This document shows, one piece after another, positions 7,831-16,301 of a stretch of 43,268 bases of DNA. Position numbers and translations under genes: made by a program. Every line of letters starts with the position of its first letter. Position 1 is the first letter of the stretch. Source of the DNA: Acinetobacter sp. (GTDB lineage Bacteria > Pseudomonadota > Gammaproteobacteria > Pseudomonadales > Moraxellaceae). Location: assembly GCA_030152275.1 (NCBI GenBank), contig JASLHF010000255.1:1-43268 (forward strand). The letters are read 5' to 3'. The notes below the pieces were generated by a model. The model saw only the letters and a program-made list of their open reading frames with translations. It was not told where the DNA came from and did not search any database.

Positions 7831-9150
7831 TTAATGCTCTTGAATTTTTGAATGATGTTTGGTGTCTTTCATAAAAATGTAAACCAGTAATGAAATAAAA
7901 ATCATGATGGTCACATAAACAAAGAACCATGATTCATGGCCAGCTTCTTTAAAGCTTAAGGCGAAAAATTCTGCTGTCCCGCCAAAAATTGTATTGGCTA
8001 GCGCATACGGCAGCGCCACACCCAATGCGCGAATATGTGCCGGGAACATTTCTGCTTTTACTACAGCATTAATGGAAGTATAGCCGGTTACAATAATAAG
8101 ACCTGCCAAACATAGCCAGAATGCAGTCCAATAATCCTGTGTTTTGCCCAGCGCATCAAACAGCATATAGGTGAACAGTACGCCCAGCACACCAAAGGCA
8201 ATCATAATTGGCTTACGGCCAATTCTATCGGATAGCGCGCCGGCAGCCGGCTGCAGGCACATAAAAATAAACAGCGCCAAGGTCGTGATTTGTGTGGCTG
8301 CGGGTTTGCTAAAACCGGAGGTGTTGACCAAATATTTTTGCAGATAGGTGGTATACGTATAAAAAGCGAGCGTACCGCCTGCGGTTAAAAACAGTACAGT
8401 AAAGGCTTCTTTAGGGTAATGTTTGAACAGTGCAAATAGCCCGGATTCTGGTTTGGTTTTATCATTTTGCGCATTTTTAAATGACTGGGTTTCCATCAGC
8501 CCGCGGCGGATGCGAAAGACCACAATGGCTAGACAGGCACCAATAAAGAAGGGGATGCGCCAGCCCCAGTCATGCAGCTGCTGTTCAGTCAGTACCCATT
8601 GCAAAATCAGCAATACGCACAGCGCAGTCAGCTGACCGGCAATTAAAGTCACATACTGGAAACTGGAAAAGAACCCGCGCCGATTGCGGTCAGCCATTTC
8701 ACTGAGGTAAGTTGCACTGGCGCCATATTCACCGCCGACACTAAGACCTTGAATCAAGCGCGCGACCACTAAAATAATGGGGGAAAAAATCCCGATTTGA
8801 TCATGTGTGGGTGAAATAGCGATCATCAAGGAGCCAATACACATTAAAGTAACGGATAGGGTTAAGCCGGACTTCCGTCCTTTTCTGTCCGAGTAAATTC
8901 CCATAATCCATGCGCCAATTGGACGCATAAGGAAGCCGACAGCAAAAATTGCAGCAGCTTGCAGCAATTGTGCGGTTTGGCTGCCTTTGGGGAAAAATGC
9001 ATGGGCAAAATACAATGTAAAAGCAGCGTAAACATACCAGTCATACCATTCCACTAAATTGCCTGCGGAACCGCCAAGGATGGATTTTACCCGGGTTTTA
9101 GTATCTAAGTTTGATTGAACGACAGTATTTTCCTGCATTTTAAAATCCAT
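7831..9150 (-). CDS. MFS transporter, metabolite:H+ symporter (MHS) family, copy 2
   Basis: A 439-residue paralogue of the adjacent symporter, colinear from TKTRVKSILGGSAGNLVEWY to the C-terminal FMKDTK. It keeps the same loop motifs (GIYSDRKGRKSGL and SDRIGRKPIM) and the LSVGGEYGASATYL helix. Differences cluster in the N-terminal tail, the central cytoplasmic loop (KNAQNDKTKPESG against a longer Gln-rich loop) and scattered helix positions, consistent with an old tandem duplication and possible substrate divergence. The start is ATG 9150, with ATG 9138 an alternative; neither has a strong ribosome site. It is probably a carboxylate:proton symporter; the substrate is not determinable here. 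Confidence 0.9.
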   Translation of the reverse strand: MDFKMQENTVVQSNLDTKTRVKSILGGSAGNLVEWYDWYVYAAFTLYFAHAFFPKGSQTAQLLQAAAIFAVGFLMRPIGAWIMGIYSDRKGRKSGLTLSVTLMCIGSLMIAISPTHDQIGIFSPIILVVARLIQGLSVGGEYGASATYLSEMADRNRRGFFSSFQYVTLIAGQLTALCVLLILQWVLTEQQLHDWGWRIPFFIGACLAIVVFRIRRGLMETQSFKNAQNDKTKPESGLFALFKHYPKEAFTVLFLTAGGTLAFYTYTTYLQKYLVNTSGFSKPAATQITTLALFIFMCLQPAAGALSDRIGRKPIMIAFGVLGVLFTYMLFDALGKTQDYWTAFWLCLAGLIIVTGYTSINAVVKAEMFPAHIRALGVALPYALANTIFGGTAEFFALSFKEAGHESWFFVYVTIMIFISLLVYIFMKDTKHHSKIQEH

Positions 9151-9715
9151 ATTTTTATTGTGTTAACTTATCTTAAGCGCAGAAAAATGAATGAAATGTA
9201 AACTAAGCGCGCAGTTTTGTCTAAAAAGTGTACGCATTGTGCTGTTGATATTGTTTTGCTTGCTGTGAAAAAAACTTACTTGAATGGAATTGCTGTGTCT
9301 GCTGTTTATGAATCGTTACTTGCTGGCAGCCGCCGCGCAGCGTACATTAAAATGCATACTGTGCCGCATTTGTACGGTATTGGGCATAAGCTCGGCTTAA
9401 TACTCTACTGTGCGTTGGTTTAATGAACCATGACTGTAGATTAACTTGCGCAAGGCTAAATGGCGTTGCTGGAAGGCATGATTGTGCAGGCCTAAGAGGC
9501 TTAAATAATATGTTTAATAGCATGTCTTTCAATGGTTACAAGCGGCATGGAAACTAAAATACAAAGCTTTAAAAAATGAGTTTTAACGGCGGCTTGATCG
9601 GGTTTGGATGAATGGGGCTGCGTGATGCAAACCAGTAAATAAAAAGGCTTATAGGTTTAAATCATTACAGCAATAAATACTGCAGCGATAATAAGTAAAA
9701 ACGAGGGAGGCGGAG
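9151..9715. other. Intergenic region between divergent symporter and glpD genes
   Basis: 565 bases that must contain the promoters of the divergent copy-2 symporter and glpD. The open frames inside it (9217-9423 plus, 9347-9532 minus) lack ribosome sites and recognisable protein features. I see no clear sigma-70 pair, strong dyad or RNA-like structure. Confidence 0.5.
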
Positions 9716-11236
9716 ATGAGTGAAGGGCATCCAGTGTATGATATTGCAGTCATTGGCGGTGGAATTAATGGCGCGGGTATTGCTGCAGATGCGGCCGGCC
9801 GCGGCTTATCAGTATTCTTGTGTGAAAAAGATGATTTGGCCTCACACACGTCCTCGGCCAGTTCTAAACTTATTCATGGCGGTCTGCGCTATTTAGAACA
9901 TAAGGAATTCCGCTTAGTGCGCGAAGCTTTGCAGGAGCGGGAAGTGCTGCTGAAAATGGCGCCTCATATTATTCGGCCTATGCGCTTTATTATGCCTTAT
10001 GAGCCGCATTTAAGGCCGGCCTGGTTAATACGAACCGGTCTCTTTATATATGATCATTTGGGACGGCGTAAACAGTTAGGCGCTTCTCATGCAGTGCAGT
10101 TTGACGCGCAGAACAGCCCGCTTCGCCCTGAAATTAGTCGAGGTTTTGAATATGCTGACTGTGCTGTGGATGATGCCCGGCTGGTTGTGCTGAATGCTAT
10201 GCAGGCGCGCGCGCATGGCGCAAAAATAGTGACCCGTACATTGTGTATAGGTGCTCAGCGAATTGGCGGTATGTGGCAAGTTCAGCTGGAAAATGAACAA
10301 GGACAATATCAAATTCACGCTAAAGTGCTGGTTAATGCGGCTGGCCCATGGGTTGCATCATTATTTAACCAGCAGCTCCAATTGCCTGCACCGTATGGCA
10401 TTCGCCTGATTCAAGGCAGTCATATTATTGTGCCCAAGCTGTATGAGGGCGATAAAGCTTTTATTATGCAAAATACTGATCAGCGGATTGTCTTTGTTAT
10501 TCCTTATTTAGGTGATTTTAGCCTCATAGGCACCACCGACCGTGAGTTTCATGGTAATCCTGATGCCGTGGAAATGAGTCAAGAAGAGCAAGCCTATTTG
10601 CTTGATGTATTAAACCGGCATTTTAAGATGCAGGTATGTGAAGACGATATTGTCAGCGCATATTCAGGCGTTCGCCCGCTGTGTGATGATGAATCTGCCA
10701 ATCCTGCTGCGGTGACGCGTGACTACACCTTGTCGCTAAGCGCAGATGAGGCGGGAGGCGCGCCGCTGCTGTCAGTGTTTGGCGGAAAATTAACAACTTA
10801 CCGTAAACTGGCTGAACATGCGCTGGAGCAGTTAAATCCTCATTTTCCGGAAATGAAAAAGTCTTGGACCGCAGCATCCCTGCTGCCGGGTGCAGAGAAT
10901 TTTATGTCTGCAGAAGCATTGCAGCTGCAGATTCAGAAGCAGCTGCCAGATATAGATGCTAAAACTGCTTTGCGCTGGGCGCATGGGTATGGATCGCGGG
11001 TCTGGGAGTTTATTCAGCAGGCCTGCAGTAAACAAGATTTAGGCCAGAATTTTGGCGGCTGCCTATATGCGCGGGAAGTGGATTATTTAGTAGAGCATGA
11101 ATGGGCCGTCAGCGCTGAGGATATTTTAAAGCGGCGGACAAAACTGTATTTGCGCTTTGATGTAGATGAATATTTCGCTTTGGAACAGTATTTGAAAGCG
11201 CTGCATTTGCGCCGCGCGCAAGAAAAAGCGGCTTAA
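9716..11236 (+). CDS. glpD: Glycerol-3-phosphate dehydrogenase, aerobic FAD type
   Basis: A 506-residue GlpD, the membrane-associated flavoenzyme that oxidises sn-glycerol 3-phosphate to dihydroxyacetone phosphate and passes electrons to quinone. The FAD-binding start is DIAVIGGGINGAGIAADAAGRG (about 9-30), followed by the substrate/FAD segment SSASSKLIHGGLRYLE, the DAO-family GTTDREFHG region, and a C-terminal domain with AREVDYLVEHEWA. Length is close to the E. coli enzyme. A near-perfect ribosome site (GGGAGG) lies 6 bases before the ATG. No glpF, glpK or glpR is adjacent, so it is a lone catabolic gene here, ended by a strong terminator. Confidence 0.95.
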   Translation: MSEGHPVYDIAVIGGGINGAGIAADAAGRGLSVFLCEKDDLASHTSSASSKLIHGGLRYLEHKEFRLVREALQEREVLLKMAPHIIRPMRFIMPYEPHLRPAWLIRTGLFIYDHLGRRKQLGASHAVQFDAQNSPLRPEISRGFEYADCAVDDARLVVLNAMQARAHGAKIVTRTLCIGAQRIGGMWQVQLENEQGQYQIHAKVLVNAAGPWVASLFNQQLQLPAPYGIRLIQGSHIIVPKLYEGDKAFIMQNTDQRIVFVIPYLGDFSLIGTTDREFHGNPDAVEMSQEEQAYLLDVLNRHFKMQVCEDDIVSAYSGVRPLCDDESANPAAVTRDYTLSLSADEAGGAPLLSVFGGKLTTYRKLAEHALEQLNPHFPEMKKSWTAASLLPGAENFMSAEALQLQIQKQLPDIDAKTALRWAHGYGSRVWEFIQQACSKQDLGQNFGGCLYAREVDYLVEHEWAVSAEDILKRRTKLYLRFDVDEYFALEQYLKALHLRRAQEKAA

Positions 11237-11301
11237 GTTAACCATTTATTTTTTGAAACTGCTGTGGTTAAAAGTATGCATAAAAATATATGCAGAATAT
11301 T

Positions 11302-11330
11302 AAAAAGCCGCAAATCTTTTGCGGCTTTTT
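11302..11330. terminator. Bidirectional terminator between glpD and the converging secreted-protein gene
   Basis: A perfect stem AAAAAGCCGCAAA / TTTGCGGCTTTTT with a 3-nt loop, symmetrical A- and T-runs, lying between convergent stop codons. Confidence 0.92.
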
Positions 11331-11346
11331 ATCGCTTTATGAGGGA

Positions 11347-11697
11347 TTAGATTTCTATGCCGCCGATTGATTTACAGTCTACAGGAGTATTCCATTTGAC
11401 TGCAGTTCCATAAATAACAGGACGGACAACGCGCCATGGCCAAAATCCAAAACGCTGGCTGGCTCTATAATTGATGACAACATCTCCGCCTGTTTGCTGC
11501 ACGCGGTCTATAAAGCGAGGGTAAACTTCTTCAATACTTCCATATGTGCCCTTGGCGGCAATCACGCGTTTAATGACTTTGTATTGATCTGCGTTTGGTG
11601 TTCCTTTAATCGTGCATATTGAATGTGCATTTTCGGCCGCCAAGGTGAGTGTTGAAAAGCTCAAGAAGCAAATTGCGATGGTAAATGTTTTAAACAT
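11347..11697 (-). CDS. Small exported hypothetical protein (116 aa)
   Basis: A Sec signal peptide is clear (MFKTFTIAICFLSFSTLTLA, likely cleavage before AENAH), so the mature protein of about 96 residues is probably periplasmic. It has two cysteines (ICTIKG and VDCKSIGG) and a central GGDVVINYRASQRFGFWPW segment. The GGDVV-type strand and the paired cysteines are loosely reminiscent of YbjQ/RcsF-like folds, but I would not assign it. It is same-strand and downstream of pckG but separated by the pckG terminator. Function is unknown. Confidence 0.75.
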   Translation of the reverse strand: MFKTFTIAICFLSFSTLTLAAENAHSICTIKGTPNADQYKVIKRVIAAKGTYGSIEEVYPRFIDRVQQTGGDVVINYRASQRFGFWPWRVVRPVIYGTAVKWNTPVDCKSIGGIEI

Positions 11698-11744
11698 GAT
11701 ATTTTCCCCGATTTAAAAAACTATTTTTATTAAGTAATAAAAAT

Positions 11745-11771
11745 AAAAAAACCGCGCTAGGCGGTTTTTTT
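11745..11771 (-). terminator. Terminator downstream of pckG
   Basis: The arms AAAAAAACCGC and GCGGTTTTTTT enclose a 5-nt loop, with A- and T-runs on both sides. It lies between the pckG stop and the start of the small exported protein gene. Confidence 0.85.
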
Positions 11772-11783
11772 ATTTGCTTATAC

Positions 11784-11811
11784 AAGACCTTTTTACAAGA
11801 AAAAAGGTCTT
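11784..11811 (-). repeat. Hairpin in the pckG 3' untranslated region
   Basis: A perfect 10-bp inverted repeat AAGACCTTTT / AAAAGGTCTT with an 8-nt loop lies 9 bases after the pckG stop and just before the main terminator. It could protect the 3' end or act as a weak first terminator. Confidence 0.6.
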
Positions 11812-11820
11812 AAAGTTGAA

Positions 11821-13653
11821 TTAAGCAGATTTTTTAACAGCTTCTAAAAGTTCGTCTTGACGAGCTTTTAATGCTTTAGGCAAACGGTCACCCAGCTTAT
11901 TGAACAATTCTGTATGGCTTTCAAGCTCTTTAATCCACTGTTCTTTGTCTTGTGCAGTGACAAGATCAAATTGTTCTTTAGTGAAGTCAGAACCAGTCCA
12001 GTTTAATTGTTCATAAGTTGGTACGCGGCCAATAGGTGTATCAACAGCAGTAGCACGACCTTCACAACGATCGATGATCCACTCAAGAACACGCATGTTT
12101 TGACCGAAACCAGGCCATACGAAGTTGCCTTCAGCATCACGGCGGAACCAGTTCACATTGTAGATGCCTGGAAGTTTGTTACCGTGAGCAGCCGCTTTCG
12201 CAGCAACTTCTTCACCAAGTTCTAACCAGTGAGAGAAGTAGTCAGCCATGTTGTAACCTGCGAATGGAAGCATCGCGAATGGGTCACGGCGAACGATACC
12301 TTGTTGGCCAACAGCAGCAGCAGTTGTTTCAGAGCCCATAGTCGCAGCTTTGTAAACACCGTCAACCCAGTCAAATGCTTCTGAAATTAGAGGCACTGTG
12401 TCTGCACGGCGGCCGCCGAAGATGAACGCAGAAATTGGAACACCTGCTGGATTTTCCCAGTCAGCGTCAATTGAAGGGCATTGACCAGCTGAAACTGTGA
12501 AACGAGCGTTTGGATGCGCAGCTTTTTCTTCACCAGTGTGCGGTTGACCTTTCCAGTTAGTAAGGTTAGCAGGCGCTTCTTTAGTCAGACCTTCCCACCA
12601 TACTTCACCGTTGTCACTCACAGCAACGTTTGTATAGATAACGTCTTTGTGAAGAGTTGCCATGCAGTTCGGGTTAGTCTTGGTATTTGTACCAGGCGCT
12701 ACACCGAAGAAGCCAGCTTCAGGGTTGATTGCATATAGACGGCCATCTTCACCTGGTTTGATCCAAGCAATGTCATCACCTACAGTTTCGATTTTCCAGC
12801 CTTCGTAGCCTGCTGGTGGAATCAACATAGCGAAGTTCGTTTTACCGCATGCAGAAGGGAATGCCGCTGCGATGTAGTGTTTTTCGCCTTGTGGGTTAGT
12901 CACGCCCAGGATCAGCATGTGTTCAGCTAACCAGCCTTGTTGGCGGCCCATAGAAGACGCAATACGTAAAGCTAGGCATTTTTTACCCAACAATGCGTTA
13001 CCGCCGTAACCAGAACCGTAAGACCAGATTTCACGAGTTTCTGGGTAATGAACGATGTATTTTTCAGGGTTGCAAGGCCATGCAACGTCTTTTTGACCTT
13101 CTTCAAGCGGAGCGCCTACAGTGTGCACGCACGGAACGTATTCACCGTCAGTGCCAAGAACGTCATAAACAGCTTTACCCATACGAGCCATTTTTGACAT
13201 GCTTACAGCCACGTAAGGAGAATCTGTAAGTTCAATACCGATATGCGCAATATGAGAACCTAAAGGACCCATAGAGAAAGGAACAACGTATAAAGTACGG
13301 CCTTTCATTGAACCGTCGAATAAACCGTTCAGGCGAGCGCGCATTTCAGCAGGCGCTTCCCAGTTGTTCGTTGCGCCAGCGTCTTCTTGCTTTTCTGAAC
13401 AGATAAATGTACGGCCTTCAACACGAGCAACGTCAGAAGGATCAGAATTTGCAAGGTAAGAACCAGGATGTTTTTCTTGGTTCAGTTCTTGCATAGTGCC
13501 GTTAGCGATCATCAAGTCGATATAACGTTGATATTCTTCTGCGCTACCGTCACACCATTCGATTTTTGCTGGTTTGGTTAATTTGGCAATTTCTTCCACC
13601 CAAGCAATAAGCTTAGGGTGACGAACGAATTCTGGTGCGTTCACTTGGGTCAT
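11821..13653 (-). CDS. pckG: Phosphoenolpyruvate carboxykinase (GTP)
   Basis: A 610-residue GTP-dependent PEPCK, the cytosolic gluconeogenic enzyme converting oxaloacetate and GTP to PEP, GDP and CO2. Signatures are the P-loop AAFPSACGKTNFAML, the preceding EKHYIAAAFP strand, the metal/GTP region ETVGDDIAWIK, and FIFGGRRADTVPLI. I choose ATG 13653 (MTQVNAPEFVRHPK), matching homologues; the frame extends 12 codons upstream but that extension overlaps the promoter-like TGTACAAA repeats. The use of the GTP form rather than ATP-type PckA is normal for Acinetobacter. Upstream is an operator-like dyad (13696-13724). Confidence 0.96.
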   Translation of the reverse strand: MTQVNAPEFVRHPKLIAWVEEIAKLTKPAKIEWCDGSAEEYQRYIDLMIANGTMQELNQEKHPGSYLANSDPSDVARVEGRTFICSEKQEDAGATNNWEAPAEMRARLNGLFDGSMKGRTLYVVPFSMGPLGSHIAHIGIELTDSPYVAVSMSKMARMGKAVYDVLGTDGEYVPCVHTVGAPLEEGQKDVAWPCNPEKYIVHYPETREIWSYGSGYGGNALLGKKCLALRIASSMGRQQGWLAEHMLILGVTNPQGEKHYIAAAFPSACGKTNFAMLIPPAGYEGWKIETVGDDIAWIKPGEDGRLYAINPEAGFFGVAPGTNTKTNPNCMATLHKDVIYTNVAVSDNGEVWWEGLTKEAPANLTNWKGQPHTGEEKAAHPNARFTVSAGQCPSIDADWENPAGVPISAFIFGGRRADTVPLISEAFDWVDGVYKAATMGSETTAAAVGQQGIVRRDPFAMLPFAGYNMADYFSHWLELGEEVAAKAAAHGNKLPGIYNVNWFRRDAEGNFVWPGFGQNMRVLEWIIDRCEGRATAVDTPIGRVPTYEQLNWTGSDFTKEQFDLVTAQDKEQWIKELESHTELFNKLGDRLPKALKARQDELLEAVKKSA

Positions 13654-13673
13654 GGTGAGGCCTATCTCAAATG

Positions 13674-13724
13674 TGTACAAACTGTACAAAGTATAATCTG
13701 CGCCATGGGGTACATTGCGCAGAT
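13674..13724 (-). promoter_or_regulatory. pckG promoter with 29-bp dyad and tandem 8-mers
   Basis: On the minus strand a -10-like TATACT covers 13695-13690. Directly upstream, ATCTGCGC (13696-13703) and GCGCAGAT (13717-13724) are perfect inverted arms; inside them ATG and CAT also pair around centre 13710. Downstream of the -10, TGTACAAA occurs twice (13674-13681 and 13683-13690, plus-strand reading), 9 bases apart. The dyad occupies the place of the -35 element, for which I see no good hexamer, so a bound regulator is likely. Confidence 0.6.
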
Positions 13725-14065
13725 GAAATATGAAAAAAAGTGGCGCTATTAAAGCATAATTTCATAAAAAAAATAAGACTAAAGAAAGGGTGGATTTATT
13801 TTGGAAGATTATGATATTTGAGTATAATTTCAATATATATCAATATCTTATTTAATTTGTAGTATATTTTTTATTACATTTCTAATTTTTATGTATGTTA
13901 TTAATTTAATTAATTATTATTTAAATCAACATTTTATATGATTATTTATTTTAAGGATTATTATTGATTAAATAAATGGTAGTAATTCGAATTTTACATA
14001 AAGGCTCTTTTATTTGCCGATAATTTCGACAAAATTAAAATAATTACTTTAAAAATGTATAAAAA
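13725..14065. other. Very AT-rich divergent intergenic region
   Basis: About 340 bases between pckG (minus) and the lipid-kinase-like gene (plus), strikingly AT-rich with long runs built from ATTTAATTAATTATTATTTA-like sequence between about 13800 and 13990. No frame of any length and no clear RNA structure is visible. It probably holds the plus-strand promoter and may attract H-NS-like proteins. Confidence 0.55.
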
Positions 14066-15004
14066 ATGTCAAAACAACTGCGGCCTTTGTCGATTATTTA
14101 CAATCAAAACTCAGGCTTTCATGCATCTCGAAATGACAGTATTTATGAAGATCTTATTAGTTTGCTGACAGATTTTGGCTTCGAAATACAATCATTTGAA
14201 ATGACCAATTTTCCTACATTTGATGCTCTCATGCAGCAGGTGCTGCCTCGCCATCAGAATGCAGGCGCTTTGGGCATTATTGTGGCAGCTGGCGGTGACG
14301 GCACACTCAATGCTGTGGCGCAGCGTTTGATGCAGACTGATATTCCTATGGGCATTTTACCGCTGGGCACTTTTAATTATGTTGCGCGCGCGTTGAACAT
14401 TCCGCTGGATATACTGGAGGCAGCTAAAGTGATTGCTTCTGGGGAAGACCGCAGCGTGCATGTGGCGCAAATGAATGACCATATCTATTTAAATAACGCA
14501 AGCCTAGGCCTGTATCCTTTATTTATTCAAAAACGCGAGCTGTATAACCGGCGGTTAGGACGCTTTCCCTTAAATGCATATACTTCGGGGCTGGATGTTT
14601 TAATCCGTGACCGCAAAGAATTAAAACTTGAAATAGAAGTTGATCATCAAATTTATCCAGTCAAAACGCCTTTAATCTTCTTTGGAAATAATCAATTGCA
14701 ATTGGCAGATTTAAATTTACAAATTGCCCAAGATGCAGCCGCGGGCAAAGTGGCTGGGGTGGTCGTAGCTAAAAGCGATAAGCTGACTTTATTTAAAATG
14801 TTATGGCAATTGATACGAGGCAATATCGAAAATGCATCAGATGTATATAGTTTTGCAGCAGAACAGGTGGTTATTCATGCCAAGCGTAAAAAGATGACAG
14901 TTGCTGTTGACGGTGAAATTGTTGAAATGAAGCCGCCGCTGCATATACATGTTAAAAAAGATGCGTTGAACATTAGGGTGCCCCATGTTGCTGCATCTGT
15001 CTGA
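14066..15004 (+). CDS. Diacylglycerol-kinase-family lipid kinase (YegS/BmrU-like)
   Basis: A 312-residue protein of the DAGK catalytic superfamily. The nucleotide-binding signature AAGGDGTLNAVAQRL (about residues 74-88) and the following GILPLGTFNYVARAL are intact, as is the C-terminal VAVDGEIVEM strand typical of the second domain. Members phosphorylate diacylglycerol, sphingosine-like lipids or phosphatidylglycerol; the substrate here is unknown. It is cytosolic or membrane-peripheral, with no signal peptide. The ribosome site before ATG 14066 is weak in AT-rich DNA. Its last 20 bases overlap the start of the metallophosphoesterase gene, so the two are translationally linked. Confidence 0.88.
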   Translation: MSKQLRPLSIIYNQNSGFHASRNDSIYEDLISLLTDFGFEIQSFEMTNFPTFDALMQQVLPRHQNAGALGIIVAAGGDGTLNAVAQRLMQTDIPMGILPLGTFNYVARALNIPLDILEAAKVIASGEDRSVHVAQMNDHIYLNNASLGLYPLFIQKRELYNRRLGRFPLNAYTSGLDVLIRDRKELKLEIEVDHQIYPVKTPLIFFGNNQLQLADLNLQIAQDAAAGKVAGVVVAKSDKLTLFKMLWQLIRGNIENASDVYSFAAEQVVIHAKRKKMTVAVDGEIVEMKPPLHIHVKKDALNIRVPHVAASV

Positions 15005-15761
15005 TCTGCATTTTGGCACAGAACGTCCGCAATGCCTGCGCGCGCTGCAGCGCTTTTGCGAAATGCATCAGCCAGAAGCTGCTGTGATCAGCGGTGATTT
15101 AACCCAGCGCGCGCGTTATAAGCAGTTTTTTGCCTGTCGGCAGTTTTTAGAACAGCTGCATATGCCGTATTTAACTGTTCCGGGTAACCATGATATTCCG
15201 CTGTATCATTTATGGAACCGTGTTTTTAGCCCCTTTGCGCGCTATCAGCTGTTTTTCGGGCATTTGGAACAAGAGTTGGAAACTGAACATTTTTATATTG
15301 TCGGTATTAACAGCATCCGCAGGCGCTACCATACTCGAGGTCATATTTCACTGGAACAGATTGAAGCGGTTGAACAGCGCCTAAAGTGTGCTCCAGCAAA
15401 CAAAATCAAGCTGATTGCGGCTCATCAGCCATTTTATACACCGCCGGATGATCCGCACGGCATTAAAGACTGTCCTGTACTGGGGCGTTTAGCGCTGGAA
15501 AATTGGAGTAAATGCGGTTTATTTGGTTTGCTGCACGGGCATTTGCATCATTCTGCTGTATACGACTTAAATCAGATTTATCAATTGGGTGCAAATCATC
15601 CAGTTTTGGATATTCATGCAGGGACAGCATTGTCTTACCGGCTGCGCCATAGTCAGTCCAATAGTTTTAACTGTATTAGCAAGCATGGTGAGATTTGGCA
15701 TTATGATTTTGATGCTGAACACGGAGAATTTTTGAAGGCCGGACAGAGTGATTTGCGCTAA
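14985..15761 (+). CDS. Metallophosphoesterase (CpdA/class III phosphodiesterase-like)
   Basis: A 258-residue calcineurin-type phosphoesterase. All five metal-binding blocks are present: DLHFG, GDLTQR, GNHD, the AAHQPF block and GHLHH. The order and spacing match class III cyclic-nucleotide phosphodiesterases such as CpdA, although other substrates (nucleotides, phospholipids) are equally possible. The start ATG 14985 lies inside the 3' end of the lipid-kinase-like gene, with AGGG 6 bases upstream; the 20-base overlap suggests coupling and a joint role, perhaps in lipid or phosphate-ester turnover. No strong terminator follows before groES. Confidence 0.88.
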   Translation: MLLHLSDLHFGTERPQCLRALQRFCEMHQPEAAVISGDLTQRARYKQFFACRQFLEQLHMPYLTVPGNHDIPLYHLWNRVFSPFARYQLFFGHLEQELETEHFYIVGINSIRRRYHTRGHISLEQIEAVEQRLKCAPANKIKLIAAHQPFYTPPDDPHGIKDCPVLGRLALENWSKCGLFGLLHGHLHHSAVYDLNQIYQLGANHPVLDIHAGTALSYRLRHSQSNSFNCISKHGEIWHYDFDAEHGEFLKAGQSDLR

Positions 15762-15817
15762 GCGCCTCAAGAGCGTATAAAAAATCAGCAAATTTGAAAA
15801 TATTTTTTGTTTTTCCC

Positions 15818-15845
15818 CTTGAAGCGTTTTTTTCCATCCCCACAA
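15818..15845 (+). promoter_or_regulatory. Sigma-32-like heat-shock promoter of groES-groEL
   Basis: CTTGAA (15818-15823), a 14-base spacer, then CCCCACAA (15838-15845), close to the RpoH consensus CTTGAA / CCCCATNT, about 95 bases before groES. I see no CIRCE (HrcA) inverted repeat between it and the gene. Confidence 0.75.
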
Positions 15846-15941
15846 AAGTGTCATATTAAAATTTTGTTGATGACCTAGGAATAAGAAGTCATCTTCACCT
15901 CGTAATCAATGACATTAATGCAAATGTCTATGGAGTTAGAA

Positions 15942-16232
15942 ATGAGCAAGATTCGTCCTTTACATGACAACGTAGTCATCCGCCGTGTAGAAAAGGAAAC
16001 TAAAACTGCGGGCGGTTTAATCTTGAGTACTTCTGCTGCTGAACAGCCTGCTCAAGGTGAAATCATTGCTGTCGGCAATGGGAAAGTGACAGACAGCGGT
16101 GTTCGCGCTTTAGATGTTAAAGTTGGCGACAATGTACTGTTTGGCGCATATGCCGGCACTAAAGTGAAAGTAGACGGCGAAGAGCTTCTTGTCATGAAAG
16201 AATCTGACATTTTAGCTGTGCTTGAAGGTTAA
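15942..16232 (+). CDS. groES: Co-chaperonin GroES (10 kDa)
   Basis: A 96-residue GroES, the heptameric lid of the GroEL folding chamber. The mobile-loop sequence KETKTAGGLILSTSAAEQP (about 15-35) that contacts GroEL and the VLFGAYAGTKVKVDGEELL strand pair are intact. The start is ATG 15942 (MSKIRPLHDN) with GGAG 7 bases upstream; the frame is open for 11 more codons but these lack homology. It is first in the groES-groEL operon, 69 bases before groEL, behind a sigma-32-like promoter. Confidence 0.98.
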   Translation: MSKIRPLHDNVVIRRVEKETKTAGGLILSTSAAEQPAQGEIIAVGNGKVTDSGVRALDVKVGDNVLFGAYAGTKVKVDGEELLVMKESDILAVLEG

Positions 16233-16301
16233 GCCAGAACGCCTTTGAGCTTATTTCATTCGTAATTTATTTTAAAATTTTAAGAATATTTGGAGTTTAG
16301 C

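Noticed and set aside
9217..9423. 68-codon plus frame between symporter and glpD
   Set aside because: No ribosome site, no domain; more likely promoter DNA.
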